Source: Chrysemys picta bellii
Lineage: Eukaryota > Chordata > Testudines > Emydidae
Assembly: GCF_011386835.1 (NCBI RefSeq)
Contig: NC_088800.1
Span: forward strand, 81,470,981 to 81,534,980
Reading direction: 5' to 3'
DNA: 64,000 bases
Shown: one piece after another, positions 56,601 to 64,000 of the stretch
How the letters are laid out: every line of letters begins with the position of its first letter
Position numbering within the stretch: position 1 is the first letter of the stretch
Notes under the pieces: generated by a model
Told to the model about the DNA's origin: nothing
Database searches by the model: none
The model's input: only the letters and a program-made list of their open reading frames with translations
Program-made: the position numbers and the translations under genes

Positions 56601-59600
56601 AGAGAACAGTCCGGTCCCCCTTCATAAAAACCAACCCCTCAGGGAAAGCTACACTGGGTGCAACCATTCCTAGTCCCCAGAGCTTACTTCAAAGCCAGCA
56701 GGGCAGTCTCCAGGATTATTTGACACCCCTCATTCTTTGAAGGCCTTTGGTTGATCCCTGTGCCCTCTGGATAATGGGGGTTCTTCTGGAAAAGGTTTGC
56801 CTAGTAAGAACTATGTCAAGGCCAAATAATCATAATAAAGACCTATGAGCCGGCAGATTAAGCCCGAATCACTGAGGCCTTTTGCTTCCGCATGACCTTG
56901 CATACGCTTCCTGCAGGAGGAGTACGTCCGGGAACAGATAGAGTGGAAAGAAATCACCTTCAGCGACAACCAGCCCTGCATCGATCTCATTGCTCAAAAG
57001 CCACATGGGATTCTGAGGATCCTGGATGATCAGAGCTCCTTCCCTCAGGTAGTGGCGCTGCAGAGGGCTCAGCGTTGCCAGCGGCTTATTGGCAAAATGC
57101 TGTTCATTTTTAAAAGTGATTATGGCAAGCTAACCAGAGAGGCGAGTGCCGTTAGCTCCTGCAGATGCAGCAGTGATGGGGCTGATCCGCCAGTCCCTGG
57201 GTTCATTCTGATGCCTTGATCTCCGTAAAGGCAGACAGCCTTATTTATATACTCTGATCCTTGTGTACCTTAGCTTTAGAGAGGGATCCTGGAGGCATCC
57301 TATGGGCACACGAAAGGCATTGGTTCAAATTCAGAGCTGCTGCGTGAGCAGGTGCAATTCCACTGTCCCCCCACCAGGGATGAAGGTGGCCAAGCAGGGC
57401 AAATAAACTGGAGCAAGGGCAGGATTGGAGCAAAACTGCCTTGAAACAGGAATTCCTTCCTCTCCGTGGGTGCATGTGCGCACACCAGGGCCCCCTACTG
57501 GATGGAATCAGAGTTGCACAACTGTGTGTCACAGACCCTGTGCTGCTGGATGAGATTCTCCCTTAGCTCGCACGGGAGGAGGGTTTGGCTTTCAGGCAGT
57601 GTCCACACTGTCCACCATTACATCTCCAGCTCAGGCAGCCATACCTGCGCTAGCTCTGACGGAGCTGGCGTGCTAAAAATAGCAGTGTAGCTGCGGCCGC
57701 ATGAGGGGTGGGACAAGTTAACCTTCCCGAGTACAATCCTGTCTGAAACCCTAGGAATGTACTCGGAGCAGCTAGTCTCTCCCATCGCCCATTCAGCTGT
57801 GGCTACGCTGTTAAGGGCATGTCTACCCAAGAAATGACACGCTAACTCCAGTGTAGACACACCCTTCGAGCAGGAGGGTCTGCAATTCAACTGCTGTGTT
57901 GCTGTGGAGTTGTGAGGGGTCATGGGGACCCCTGTGCATCATGGAGAGGTTCAGGAAGTTCCAGGTGGCCATAGATTGTCTAGAGTGGCTTCCAGCCAGG
58001 GATCTCAAAGAACTTTTGCGGATGTTAATAAATGACGCCTCCTAAGCCCCCTAGGAAGGAGGGGACACTGAGACATGTAGCGGTGAGGTGACTTGCTTGA
58101 GGTCACACAGTGATTCAGTGGCAGACCTGGGAACAGATCCCCAAAATCCGACCGTCTGACTCAGAGTTCTGTGCTCTAGCCATTAGACAGTGCTCCTTCC
58201 AGCTTGTTGCCCCAAATCCAGGTGAGTTTTATCTGCTTATAGGTTTCATTCCAAATGTTTTTCCAGCTCTGCCAAGTGCTCCCTGTGATGTAATACCCCT
58301 CACCTGTAGGCCAATGCTGAACATGGTGATGATGAGTGCAGGTATCAGAAGTTCCTTCCTGACACTTCAGGCTATCAGTTACATGCCCTGAAGCATGAAA
58401 TTTTTTCCCACCCCAAAGTTAATATGAATGGCTACAAGTGTTACCAATGCTCATATAATCATCCAGTCCTCGATCTGGCTGCCTGCTGATGCAGAGCAGT
58501 CCACGGGGGCTGGTTAAACAGTGATAAAGGCTGGCTAGAAACAGTGAGGCTGCCTGCTTGTGGCTGTAGCCTGCAGGCAGACAGGTTGCCTAATTAACCC
58601 CGCACTCCTATTCCTACTTCCAGGCCACCGACCATACCTTCCTCCAGAAGTGTCATTACCACCACGGCTCCAATGCATTATACACCAAACCAAAGATGCC
58701 TCTCCCAGAGTTCACCATCAAACACTTTGCTGGCAAAGTAACCTACCAGGTGAGTGGCTGGAGAACTGGGATTCGGAGTAGGACCAGTGCTCTTTAACTG
58801 GCTCTCTTTCCCACAGCTGTCCAGCGAGCGCTAGATCCTCTGGTGTAAATCACAACTCCAGTGGCCCTTCATTTCTAGATCTTCCATGTCATATCCACTG
58901 GGTTTGAGTAACTGGGGAGGGATCTGTTTATTTTTCCAGGTGCACAAGTTCCTGGATAAAAACTATGATCAAGTTCGCCAGGACGTGCTGGACCTTTTTG
59001 TCAACAGCAAAACCAAAGTAAGAGTTCACGCTGGCCTCTCTTTGCTGGCTGGGAGAGTGGCAGGGAGGGCGCTAGTGATGGATCTGGGGGTTGCCTGATG
59101 GGATGGTACAGCAGGATTGCATTTTCTATAAGAGGCAGTGTGACCTATTAGACAGAGCAGTGGACTGGAGTCAGGCGATCAGGATTCTAGTCCCAGCTCT
59201 GTCTCTGGCCTATCAGGAATAGACTTCTCTCTGGACCTCAGTGTCCCCATACGATACTGACCTTTGTAAAGTGCGTCGAGGTCTACGGATGAGAAGAACT
59301 GGGTGTTATTGTTACATGTACTGCCACTGGCGGGACTCCCTTTCCCACTCAGAGCAGTGACTGCAGTGAACGTAATTAGCTCCTCCAGTGTTCACGGGGC
59401 TGCCATGTGATTTCCCCCCTTGGAACTCTGTCATGCCTCTGGGCAGTATTTGTTTAGCTTGCTCTCGGCCAATCAATGCAAGTCCTGGCTGCCGAGGCTG
59501 AATCATGGAAATCGGAGCTAGAGAAGGCCTGTGATGTCACCTCCTTCTTCCCGGGGGTTTGGGGCAGGATCGGTCTCTATAATAGGTTTCCCAGGAATTT

Positions 59601-62600
59601 GTCCAGCTGCTGAAGTCCATTCAAGAAGCTTGTGTGGATATGAGTGGACTTGGAACTAGAGAGGTCTGTGAGTAACCCAGAACACGGATACACCTGCCAA
59701 CCTATGGGCACTTGTTAATCCACCTGGCAAGTTGGCCAACGTGGTTTGTAAATGTACCACCTTCCCCCAAGACCGTGCTCCTGGGCAGGGTGGATCAAAT
59801 GTAACAGACGAGGCCACTCTAGGATTTTGAAGAATACTCATATGCAGATGCTAGAGACAAATACTTTAACAACCACTGAACTCCACTCATTCCTGACACA
59901 CTTGCCCTATCTCCCTCCAGCTAACTTGGCCAATAGCACTTTGCTCTTCCATAGCGCCTTTGGTCTGAGTATCTCAGACAGATCACGTGACAAAAAACAA
60001 ATAAGCTTCCCAGCGTCCCATGAGGACACAGTATGGGTGATCCCATCTTGTAGGTGCGGAAACTGAGGCACAGAGCAGGGAGGTGACTTGCCCAGGATCA
60101 CACAGTAAGTCAGTGACAGGTCTGGGAAAAGAACCCAAGAGTCCTGACTCCCATTCCTGTGCTTTAAGCATTAAACCTTCTGAGGATACACTGTGGACAT
60201 AACGAACAATAATAACCCCTAGCTCTTATCATCAGTAGATCTCAAAGAGCTTCACAGAGGAGGTCAGTATCATTATGCCCATTGTACAGATGGGGAAACT
60301 AGGCACAGAGTGGGGCAGTGACTTGCCTAGGGTCACCCAGCAGGCCAGTGGCAGAGCTGGGAATCAATCCAGGCCTCTTGAGTCCCAGTCCGGTGCTCTA
60401 TCCACTAGGCAACACCACAGAAAACATCTCAACCAAGCCCTATTCCATCCTGCTTTTTAACCACACCCCTCCCTTCCAAGGTGGTGGCCAACCTCTTCTT
60501 CGGCCATGCCCAGTTGGTGGCCCAGCAGAGGACCATGATGGGGAAGAACAGCACAGTCACCCGGCGGTATAAAGCACCGACGGTGGCAGCTAAATTCCAG
60601 CAGTCACTCCTGGACTTGGTGGAGAAGATGGAGAGGTGAGTGAGCAGGGAGCTTAAAGAAACGGATTCAGAAATTGCCTATTCAGGGGGGGGAAACGGGC
60701 TGGTGGGAAAGATCCGGCAGCTCCTCATCGTTCCACATTCCGGAGTGGGGTATAGACCTGCCCAAAGAGTCGCCCCACAGAGTCCTGGTCTGGAACACGG
60801 AGGGAAGGGATCTTTCCAGGACATTGTAACCACATAGTTGCAATACACTGGTCTCCAGAACCAGAAGCTAGGACTCTCACGGGGCCTAGGGGAGTTAGGT
60901 GCCTTGGGAAATCCCTGCCGGCATGGTTGACGTGCCCAGAATGATCTTTGGGGAAGACAGCTGGTCAGCTACTCGGCTTGCTTTCACGGTGGCCGTGTGC
61001 AGCAGAGACCTCGCAGCCCTTCCCGGGAAGCCCTGTGACCTCCAAGCTCGTGGGTTCCTTTGTCTCAGCTCCCCCAGCGGATAAACGTGTCTCTCTCTCC
61101 GATTCAGGTGCAACCCGTTCTTCGTCCGCTGCCTCAAACCCAACAACAAGAAGGTAAAAACAGGCCACGCGGCTGGGGTGGTGGTGGGGGGGCTGGATGC
61201 AGGGTTAGCAGTGCGAAGGGCACGTCTCATTGACAAAACGGGGGCCAAAGTGACATGCCCAAGGCCACCCTGTGAGCCGGTGGCGGGGTCCAGGAATGGA
61301 AGCTGCAGTTCCTGACTCTCAGCCCTGGGCTTTACCCACTAGATCCTGCTTCTTCTTAGCACAGGGAGTAAGGCATGGGTGTCCCGTATGGGCATTGCGA
61401 TAAGTGCGCCCAACCCTGGCTGGGGTCACAGTGGGAGGGGTGCTGTAAAGGGAGGGGGTTGCTGGTAGCCCAGTGCCTTTCAGTTCTGTGCCACGCGGCC
61501 TGCAGTGCACTGGGCAGCTCCAGTGACACTGTTCCCCAGCCTGGATCCCATCGCTCCAAAGGCCGTTTGGTGAGATGTCTGGCCTTCAGCTGTCTCGTTG
61601 AACGAAGGGAGACAATGCACCGAGACTGGACCTCACCCATTGTCTGGCTTGTTTGCTCTCGAGCAAACACACTTCCTGCTCTTTACCCACTCCCTTTCCC
61701 GGTTACCCTCCCAGCTTCCTTTGAGAGAAGAGCCGGCTGCTGGGCCAGAGAGCCGATAACGCGCTGCATTGAGGTGTCTCTGGCCTCACGCAATGTGTGT
61801 CCAACTGCCCTCGGCTGGCTGGAATCTCCAGCCTGCTCAAGTGTGTGTGATCACATCGCCCTCTAGAGGCTGGAATTGTGAGAGCCTATAAGCCTTAATA
61901 TCACCACACAGACTGCGCATTTGGCCGCTTAAGACACATCCGGCCGGGGTGGCACCAACCACTTTGTTCCTGGAATAGCATTTGTCACAGCCGAGCAGAT
62001 ATAAGCTCTTTGCAAACGTGCTGCTTGACGCTTTGTCACAAAGAGTGAGGCGAAAGAGCCCTGTCCAGAGAGGAGAATCCCCTTGGAGATCCGGCTTGAG
62101 TTGCTGGTAGCAGGAGGTTTGCAAGCAGATGAATTGCACAAAAGCATTTCAATAACATCAGGAAGGCGATGCGCTAGCCATGCTGTCTCGTATGCAAGAG
62201 CTTCCGCCTCCTCACTGCCTTCTTCTCCCCTAGATCTCTCCCCAGCCAGTGACACTCCCTGCACCTAGTCTCTGACTCAGCAAAGCTCTTAAGGAAATGT
62301 GTAGCTTTAGGTCCCGCTGAAGTCAGTGGCCTGGAGTTGAGCGTGTGTTTGAGTGCTTTGCTGACTCGAAGCGCCGAGGATGCTGCATTGTCCCCACGCA
62401 GCCACCAGCTCTGTCTTCCTCGCTCCTGCTTCACTCACGAGTTGTCTGGTCCCCAGTGCCCGATCCCCCTTTGGCTCGAACAGGCGATTAAAGCCCCCCC
62501 GCCTTTCCCCTTGTTCAGGAGCCAGCTGTCTTCGAGGCGGACATTGTCAGCAGCCAGCTCCGGTACTCTGGAATCCTCGAGACCATCCGCATCCGCAAAG

Positions 62601-63120
62601 AGGGCTTCCCGGTTCGCATCCCCTTCCAGATCTTCATCGACAGGTGCTGCTGCCTGGAGTTGCAGATTCCAGACTGAGAAGCTTTGGGATGGGGGTGGGA
62701 AGGGGCATTTCCCAAGAGTGAGCTCGAGCAGACGGAGTGGTGGGAAGGGAGGGCAAGGTAGATTCCACACAGGGGGAACGCACTGTAGGGAGCAATCCAG
62801 TTTCCCCCCCCCCGCCGCCCGCAGACGGCTCCTAACAGGTCTCCTCCCTCTCTAATTTAAATGAGTACCGGGGAGCATGTCTCCCGGATTTCTGTTCTGG
62901 GCCCTGTTCTTGGCTCTGATGTGGGTGGAATTACTCAAGAGGGTTTGACTTGACTTGAGTCTCTGGATCTCATACATTAGCTGTGCTCCCGGGGCTCTCT
63001 AGGTACAGGTGCCTCGTAGACATCCGGCCTGGCATCACCCCCGATGGTGTGAGCTGCGTGGAGGTGCTGAAGAAGCTGTGTGCTGTGAGTCCCACCATGT
63101 ACTGCATTGGAGTCAGCAAG
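33739..63120 (+). CDS. MYO15A: MYO15A, 5' half (N-terminal extension and motor domain)
   Basis: Unconventional myosin-XV, an actin motor that carries whirlin and EPS8 to stereocilia tips in hair cells (known for mammals; DFNB3 / shaker-2 gene). Coding exons are 33739-38673, 41864-41946, 42532-42595, 42984-43093, 43671-43745, 44220-44310, 48537-48640, 50474-50537, 50624-50737, 51080-51241, 52013-52126, 52714-52772, 54206-54329, 56424-56519, 56917-57048, 58624-58749, 58940-59017, 60481-60635, 61108-61153, 62519-62643 and 63003-63120. They join without a phase error into 2,325 codons. Motor landmarks are P-loop GESGSGKT, switch [11 protein letters not shown], switch [16 protein letters not shown] and the converter start. 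A 6-nt microexon may be missing from this list (45137-45142). The gene continues beyond the window. Confidence 0.96.
38674..41863 (+). other. MYO15A intron between extension and motor
   Basis: No exon found. 39100-39160 may be an antisense MIR scrap. 40537-40786 holds a TIR element (separate entry). A poly-C run lies at about 41464-41478. Confidence 0.5.
40537..40786. mobile_element. Miniature TIR element in MYO15A intron
   Basis: Left end TGTCTACGTGGGAACACTCA and right end (reverse complement) TGTCTACATGGGGACATTCA are inverted repeats of at least 24 bp with few mismatches; both continue into GGAAA and TTAAT-rich sequence. Non-autonomous DNA element. Confidence 0.75.
41864..41946 (+). CDS. 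MYO15A: MYO15A coding exon 2 (MHSIHNLPS…)
   Basis: Covers [20 protein letters not shown] to VEDMTQL plus two bases. Acceptor GAGTGTAG, donor GTAAGT. The first codon after the acceptor is ATG, so a transcript that skips the giant exon could start translation here, as in the mammalian short isoform. Confidence 0.94.
42040..42140 (+). repeat. MIR-type SINE fragment
   Basis: Sense MIR core: GGTCCAGCTCTGCCACTGAC, then CTGCTGTGTGACCTTGGGTG. Confidence 0.65.
42532..42595 (+). CDS. MYO15A: MYO15A coding exon 3
   Basis: [20 protein letters not shown] followed by Tyr; start of the myosin motor. Acceptor GTGTTCCAG (split Gln CA|G), donor GTAAGT. Confidence 0.95.
42725..42895 (+). repeat. MIR-type SINE fragment
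   Basis: CGCCTGGGTTCTAGTCTGC, GCAAGTGACTTAACC, GTTTCCCAGAGATGG and TTTGTAAAGTGCTTTGAGAT follow the MIR order. Confidence 0.65.
42984..43093 (+). CDS. MYO15A: MYO15A coding exon 4
   Basis: [20 protein letters not shown] to RALGENP. The VNPYK motif is the conserved nucleotide-adjacent strand of myosins. Donor GTAAGT; Pro codon split CC|G. Confidence 0.96.
43671..43745 (+). CDS. MYO15A: MYO15A coding exon 5
   Basis: [20 protein letters not shown] to CIII plus AG of the split Ser. Acceptor TTTTGCAG, donor GTGAGA. Confidence 0.96.
44220..44310 (+). CDS. MYO15A: MYO15A coding exon 6 (P-loop)
   Basis: [20 protein letters not shown] to [13 protein letters not shown] is the ATP-binding P-loop. Acceptor TTTCTAG, donor GTACAG. 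Confidence 0.97.
44311..45880 (+). other. MYO15A intron, non-repeat part
   Basis: No further exon found apart from the microexon candidate. 45855-45895 holds a short old repeat piece (GGATCCCATTGTGCCTGGTG) whose complement resembles 63785-63915. Confidence 0.5.
45137..45142 (+). CDS. MYO15A: Possible 6-nt microexon of MYO15A
   Basis: ATAGAG (Ile-Glu) lies between an acceptor context CTGCACTACCATAG and a donor GTATGG. As I recall it, mammalian myosin-XV has two extra residues (Ile-Lys) between VMQQ and ILEATP; splicing exon 6 straight to 48537 lacks them. Inclusion keeps the frame. This is the only AG-[ATN-RAR]-GT candidate I found by eye in the non-repeat part of the intron. Confidence 0.35.
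46039..46776 (+). mobile_element. Second CR1 LINE, inserted into the first
   Basis: Starts at [15 protein letters not shown] codons, has [20 protein letters not shown], then [18 protein letters not shown], and ends in CR1 3' sequence TGACCCAATAGGGCC…ATGTTC. It falls exactly between the codons for Ala and Phe of the host's FQKA|FDKVPH, without a target duplication, as usual for CR1. Confidence 0.85.
47840..48081. mobile_element. Penelope-like terminal insertion, hairpin form, 12-bp target duplication
   Basis: Flanked by the exact 12-bp duplication TCATGGAGGATG (47828-47839 and 48082-48093). Inside, 47841-47925 and 47957-48034 are inverted copies (GAGGGTCCTGTGGCACCTTT … and complement). Between them TTCTTCAGATGCAAGACAGG is repeated in tandem. 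The right side ends CTAACACGGCTACCCCTCTG. Arms carry CTGAAGA and GAAAGCTTATGCTC blocks. Confidence 0.8.
48537..48640 (+). CDS. MYO15A: MYO15A coding exon 7 (switch I)
   Basis: [20 protein letters not shown] then [24 protein letters not shown] is switch I. Acceptor GGGGCAG, donor GTAAGT; the Glu codon is split GA|A. Confidence 0.97.
48641..50473 (+). other. MYO15A intron, nothing recognised
   Basis: No exon or repeat family identified by eye. 49400-49700 has low coding potential. Confidence 0.4.
50474..50537 (+). CDS. MYO15A: MYO15A coding exon 8
   Basis: [20 protein letters not shown] followed by Gln. Acceptor TCTCCCAG, donor GTGAGT. Confidence 0.96.
50624..50737 (+). CDS. MYO15A: MYO15A coding exon 9
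   Basis: [20 protein letters not shown] to AETYYYLNQ, 38 codons. NYHIFYEML is a myosin signature. Acceptor TTTCATAG, donor GTATGG. Confidence 0.97.
51080..51241 (+). CDS. MYO15A: MYO15A coding exon 10
   Basis: [20 protein letters not shown] to [13 protein letters not shown], 54 codons. Acceptor CTTCGCAG, donor GTAATC. Confidence 0.97.
52013..52126 (+). CDS. MYO15A: MYO15A coding exon 11
   Basis: [20 protein letters not shown] to KAITFKVT, 38 codons. Acceptor GTTTCACAG, donor GTAAGG. Confidence 0.96.
52714..52772 (+). CDS. MYO15A: MYO15A coding exon 12
   Basis: [19 protein letters not shown] plus AG of a split Arg. Acceptor CTCAACAG, donor GTAAAG. Confidence 0.96.
52975..53135 (-). repeat. 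MIR-type SINE (antisense)
   Basis: Reverse-complement MIR blocks AGATGGGGCATGGAGCCACA, AAGTGACTTGC and GCAGGGAATCGAATCCAGGT. Confidence 0.65.
53175..53465. mobile_element. TIR element with two long internal hairpins
   Basis: Ends TAAGGCCTTGGCTACACT and AGTGTAGACCAAGCCTA are inverted repeats. Inside, 53222-53246 pairs with 53254-53278 (24 of 25 bases, 7-base loop) and 53370-53401 pairs with 53406-53437 (32-bp arms, 4-base loop, few mismatches). Non-autonomous DNA element in a MYO15A intron. The near-perfect stems suggest it is fairly young. Confidence 0.8.
54206..54329 (+). CDS. MYO15A: MYO15A coding exon 13 (switch II)
   Basis: [20 protein letters not shown] to [18 protein letters not shown] is switch II. 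Acceptor TTTTCCCAG, donor GTGAGC. Confidence 0.97.
54388..54897. mobile_element. hAT-type element, interrupted by a SINE
   Basis: Left end AGGGGTAGGCAACCTATGG and right end AGGTTGCCAACCCCTG form inverted repeats. A ~8-bp target duplication flanks it (CTATAGCA / TTATAGCA). It has the turtle-typical interior GGCACGCGAGCTGGTTTTCA. A SINE splits it at ~54658-54858. Confidence 0.8.
54658..54858 (+). mobile_element. Turtle tRNA-derived SINE (Cry I type), copy 3
   Basis: GGGCTAGCTCAGTGGTTTGA head, GGGTTGTGAGTTCAATCC, tail GATATTCTATGATATTCTATGA. It sits inside the hAT element; AAGAC occurs on both sides as a possible short target duplication. The CTATGA tail unit is repeated, as expected for a CR1-mobilised SINE. 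Confidence 0.88.
54907..56423 (+). other. MYO15A intron, nothing further recognised
   Basis: Non-coding; a C-run lies at about 55920-55927. No extra exon seen. Confidence 0.4.
56424..56519 (+). CDS. MYO15A: MYO15A coding exon 14
   Basis: [20 protein letters not shown] to KIVFKEEQ, relay region. [14 protein letters not shown] is a myosin hallmark. Acceptor TTTTCCACAG, donor GTGAGC. Confidence 0.97.
56917..57048 (+). CDS. MYO15A: MYO15A coding exon 15
   Basis: [20 protein letters not shown] to DDQSSFPQ, 44 codons. Acceptor TTCCTGCAG; the donor GTAGTG is weak but the frame requires it. Confidence 0.95.
57049..58623 (+). other. MYO15A intron with old repeats
   Basis: 57590-57860 resembles part of 8600-8770 and has CTACGCTGTTAAGG / GTCTACCC edges, probably an old TIR element. 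58060-58195 is an antisense MIR-type fragment (GGTGACTTGCTTGAGGTCAC). Otherwise nothing. Confidence 0.45.
58624..58749 (+). CDS. MYO15A: MYO15A coding exon 16
   Basis: [20 protein letters not shown] to FAGKVTYQ, 42 codons. [12 protein letters not shown] is conserved in myosins. Acceptor CTACTTCCAG, donor GTGAGT. Confidence 0.97.
58940..59017 (+). CDS. MYO15A: MYO15A coding exon 17
   Basis: [20 protein letters not shown] then VNSKTK. Acceptor TTTTTCCAG, donor GTAAGA. Confidence 0.96.
59140..59305 (+). repeat. MIR-type SINE
   Basis: Sense MIR blocks: CAGTGGACTGGAGTCAGG, TTCTAGTCCCAGCTCTG, CCTCAGTGTCCCC and TTTGTAAAGTGCGTCGAG. One of several MIR-type copies in MYO15A introns; others in sense are near 42040-42140 and 42725-42895. 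Confidence 0.7.
59930..60170 (-). repeat. MIR-type SINE (antisense)
   Basis: Contains GTGCGGAAACTGAGGCACAG, GGTGACTTGCCCAGGATCAC and GAGTCCTGACTCCCATTCC, the reverse complement of a MIR core. Confidence 0.7.
60195..60415 (-). repeat. MIR-type SINE (antisense)
   Basis: Contains AGATGGGGAAACTAGGCACA, GTGACTTGCCTAGGGTCACC and GGTGCTCTATCCACTAGGC. Directly follows the copy at 59930-60170 in the same orientation. Confidence 0.7.
60481..60635 (+). CDS. MYO15A: MYO15A coding exon 18 (loop 2)
   Basis: [20 protein letters not shown], then [20 protein letters not shown] and LLDLVEKME, plus AG of a split Arg. This is the actin-binding loop 2. Compared with the human sequence as I recall it, it is about two residues longer before GK. 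Acceptor CCTTCCAAG, donor GTGAGT. Confidence 0.96.
61108..61153 (+). CDS. MYO15A: MYO15A coding exon 19
   Basis: Arg completed by G, then [15 protein letters not shown]. This is the conserved strand FVRCLKPN before the SH helices. Acceptor CGATTCAG, donor GTAAAA. Confidence 0.97.
61154..62518 (+). other. MYO15A intron, little recognised
   Basis: 61225-61345 may be an antisense MIR-type fragment (CATGCCCAAGGCCACC). Otherwise no repeat or exon seen. Confidence 0.4.
62519..62643 (+). CDS. MYO15A: MYO15A coding exon 20
   Basis: [20 protein letters not shown] then [20 protein letters not shown] and Asp: SH1 helix region into the converter. Acceptor TTGTTCAG; the donor GTGCTG is non-consensus at +3 to +5 but fits the frame. 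Confidence 0.95.
63003..63120 (+). CDS. MYO15A: MYO15A coding exon 21 (last in window)
   Basis: [20 protein letters not shown] to TMYCIGVSK, converter. Acceptor GCTCTCTAG, donor GTACGG. The following family exon (starting LFLKE in mammals) was not found before the window end. Confidence 0.95.
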
Positions 63121-64000
63121 GTACGGCTGTTGCCTTTCCCGTTGACCATGGCCAAGAGTGTCTGGGTAGCCTGGACCGGGGAAGGGAAATCAAGGGCAGG
63201 GTGCTGTACGGATTCTGCCCATGGTGAGGGCTTTTGGCTGGCTGGGAATGGGATGATGTCTCAGCCTGGGGGAACCCGGCACCATTTTGTATCCTGTGGG
63301 CCACACGGTCTGTTTGCAGGGACTGGCAGGGGACGCTACCTCTGAAGGTTCCCCTGCATGAACCAGCCACTCCAGGGAGGGGCTGGGGCGGCCGGGCGAC
63401 ATTTGTCAAGGTTGGTGGACTGTTAGGGTCAACGCCTGCAAACAGAGCGAAATCCCAAACCGTAATGACAGGCCTGAGGTCACATTTTCAGTTGCGCCCA
63501 CACAGCGGGCACGTGCAGCCATGCCCACGGAACGGCGTGCCCTGCTTGCACGTGGCACTGCACTTGTGAATCAAGTAACTGCACTCACCAGTGGCCCCTG
63601 GTGTGCAGAGTGGGGTCTCCGCACGAACGCTTACCTGCTTGCCTGTGCAGTCCTGGCAACGCCGTGCGCACCATTGCACGTGCACTTTTAGCACGTGCAT
63701 GATATGGAAATTAAACTCTAACCCTCACGATATTTCCTGGGGCTGCCCTGTCTGTCTGTCTGCATCCATCTGTTGTCTTGTGTCTTCAGCTTAGATTGGA
63801 AACTCTTTGGGGCAGGGGCTGTGTGTGGTTCTGTGTTGATACAGTGGGGTCTTGGTCTCTGACTGGAGCTCCTACATGCTACCGCCATACAAATAATAAT
63901 AATGCTCATTATAATAATAATCCAGTCCAGACTGTGCAACACTCGTTTGTAGGAATCTCATCAGTTCTTGCCTGCCAGAGGCCTCCTGGAAGAAGGGTGC
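63121..64000 (+). other. MYO15A intron, running off the window
   Basis: 63785-63915 is an old L2/MIR-type tail (GGAAACTCTTTGGGGCAGGG … AATAATAATAAT), complementary to the piece at 45855-45895. No exon seen. Confidence 0.5.

Noticed and set aside
63121..64000. Search for the next MYO15A exon (LFLKE type)
   Set aside because: No frame gives this motif before the window ends.

Overview
This is vertebrate nuclear DNA, most likely from a turtle. The repeats point there: tRNA-derived SINEs with CR1-type tails that look like turtle Cry I elements, CR1 LINE fragments, Penelope-like elements, hAT-type miniature elements, and old MIR-type SINEs. The exact species cannot be read from the window. Genes are multi-exon with standard GT-AG introns, and everything coding that I can support is on the + strand.

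Layout: (1) 174-5722 holds the last eight coding exons of DRG2 (developmentally regulated GTP-binding protein 2), from about residue 156 of 364 to the stop. Two copies of one LTR-like repeat and a palindromic Penelope-like fragment sit in its introns. (2) 5723-33738 is about 28 kb of 3' UTR and intergenic DNA without a convincing gene. It carries a GC-rich block with possible untranslated first exons (11.6-13.1 kb), several TIR elements, two solo LTRs with exact 5-bp target duplications, a Penelope-like element with a GIY-YIG coding remnant and a hammerhead-like motif, and a pair of ~550-bp inverted repeats. (3) 33739-63120 is the 5' half of MYO15A (unconventional myosin-XV, the hair-cell stereocilia motor): one giant 4,935-nt exon for the N-terminal extension, then 20 motor-domain exons, all phase-consistent. 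The window ends in the intron after a converter-region exon. The neck, MyTH4, FERM, SH3 and PDZ-ligand parts lie downstream.

The DRG2-MYO15A order matches human 17p11.2, so this is conserved synteny. The two genes have unrelated roles (translation-associated GTPase; actin motor).

The most unusual coding feature is the MYO15A N-terminal exon. It encodes 1,645 residues, against about 1,200 in mammals as I recall. The excess lies in a Lys/Glu-rich head, extra copies of a basic 'LKxxSxLxMGF' motif, and a repeated 'NxFLKxxGxPxAG' motif. Other points of interest are a possible 6-nt microexon in the P-loop to switch I interval, a three-layer transposon nest in that intron, a double-hairpin TIR element, and hammerhead-like cores in the Penelope fragments. 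No wholly new system is apparent; the findings concern protein-extension evolution and structured repeats.
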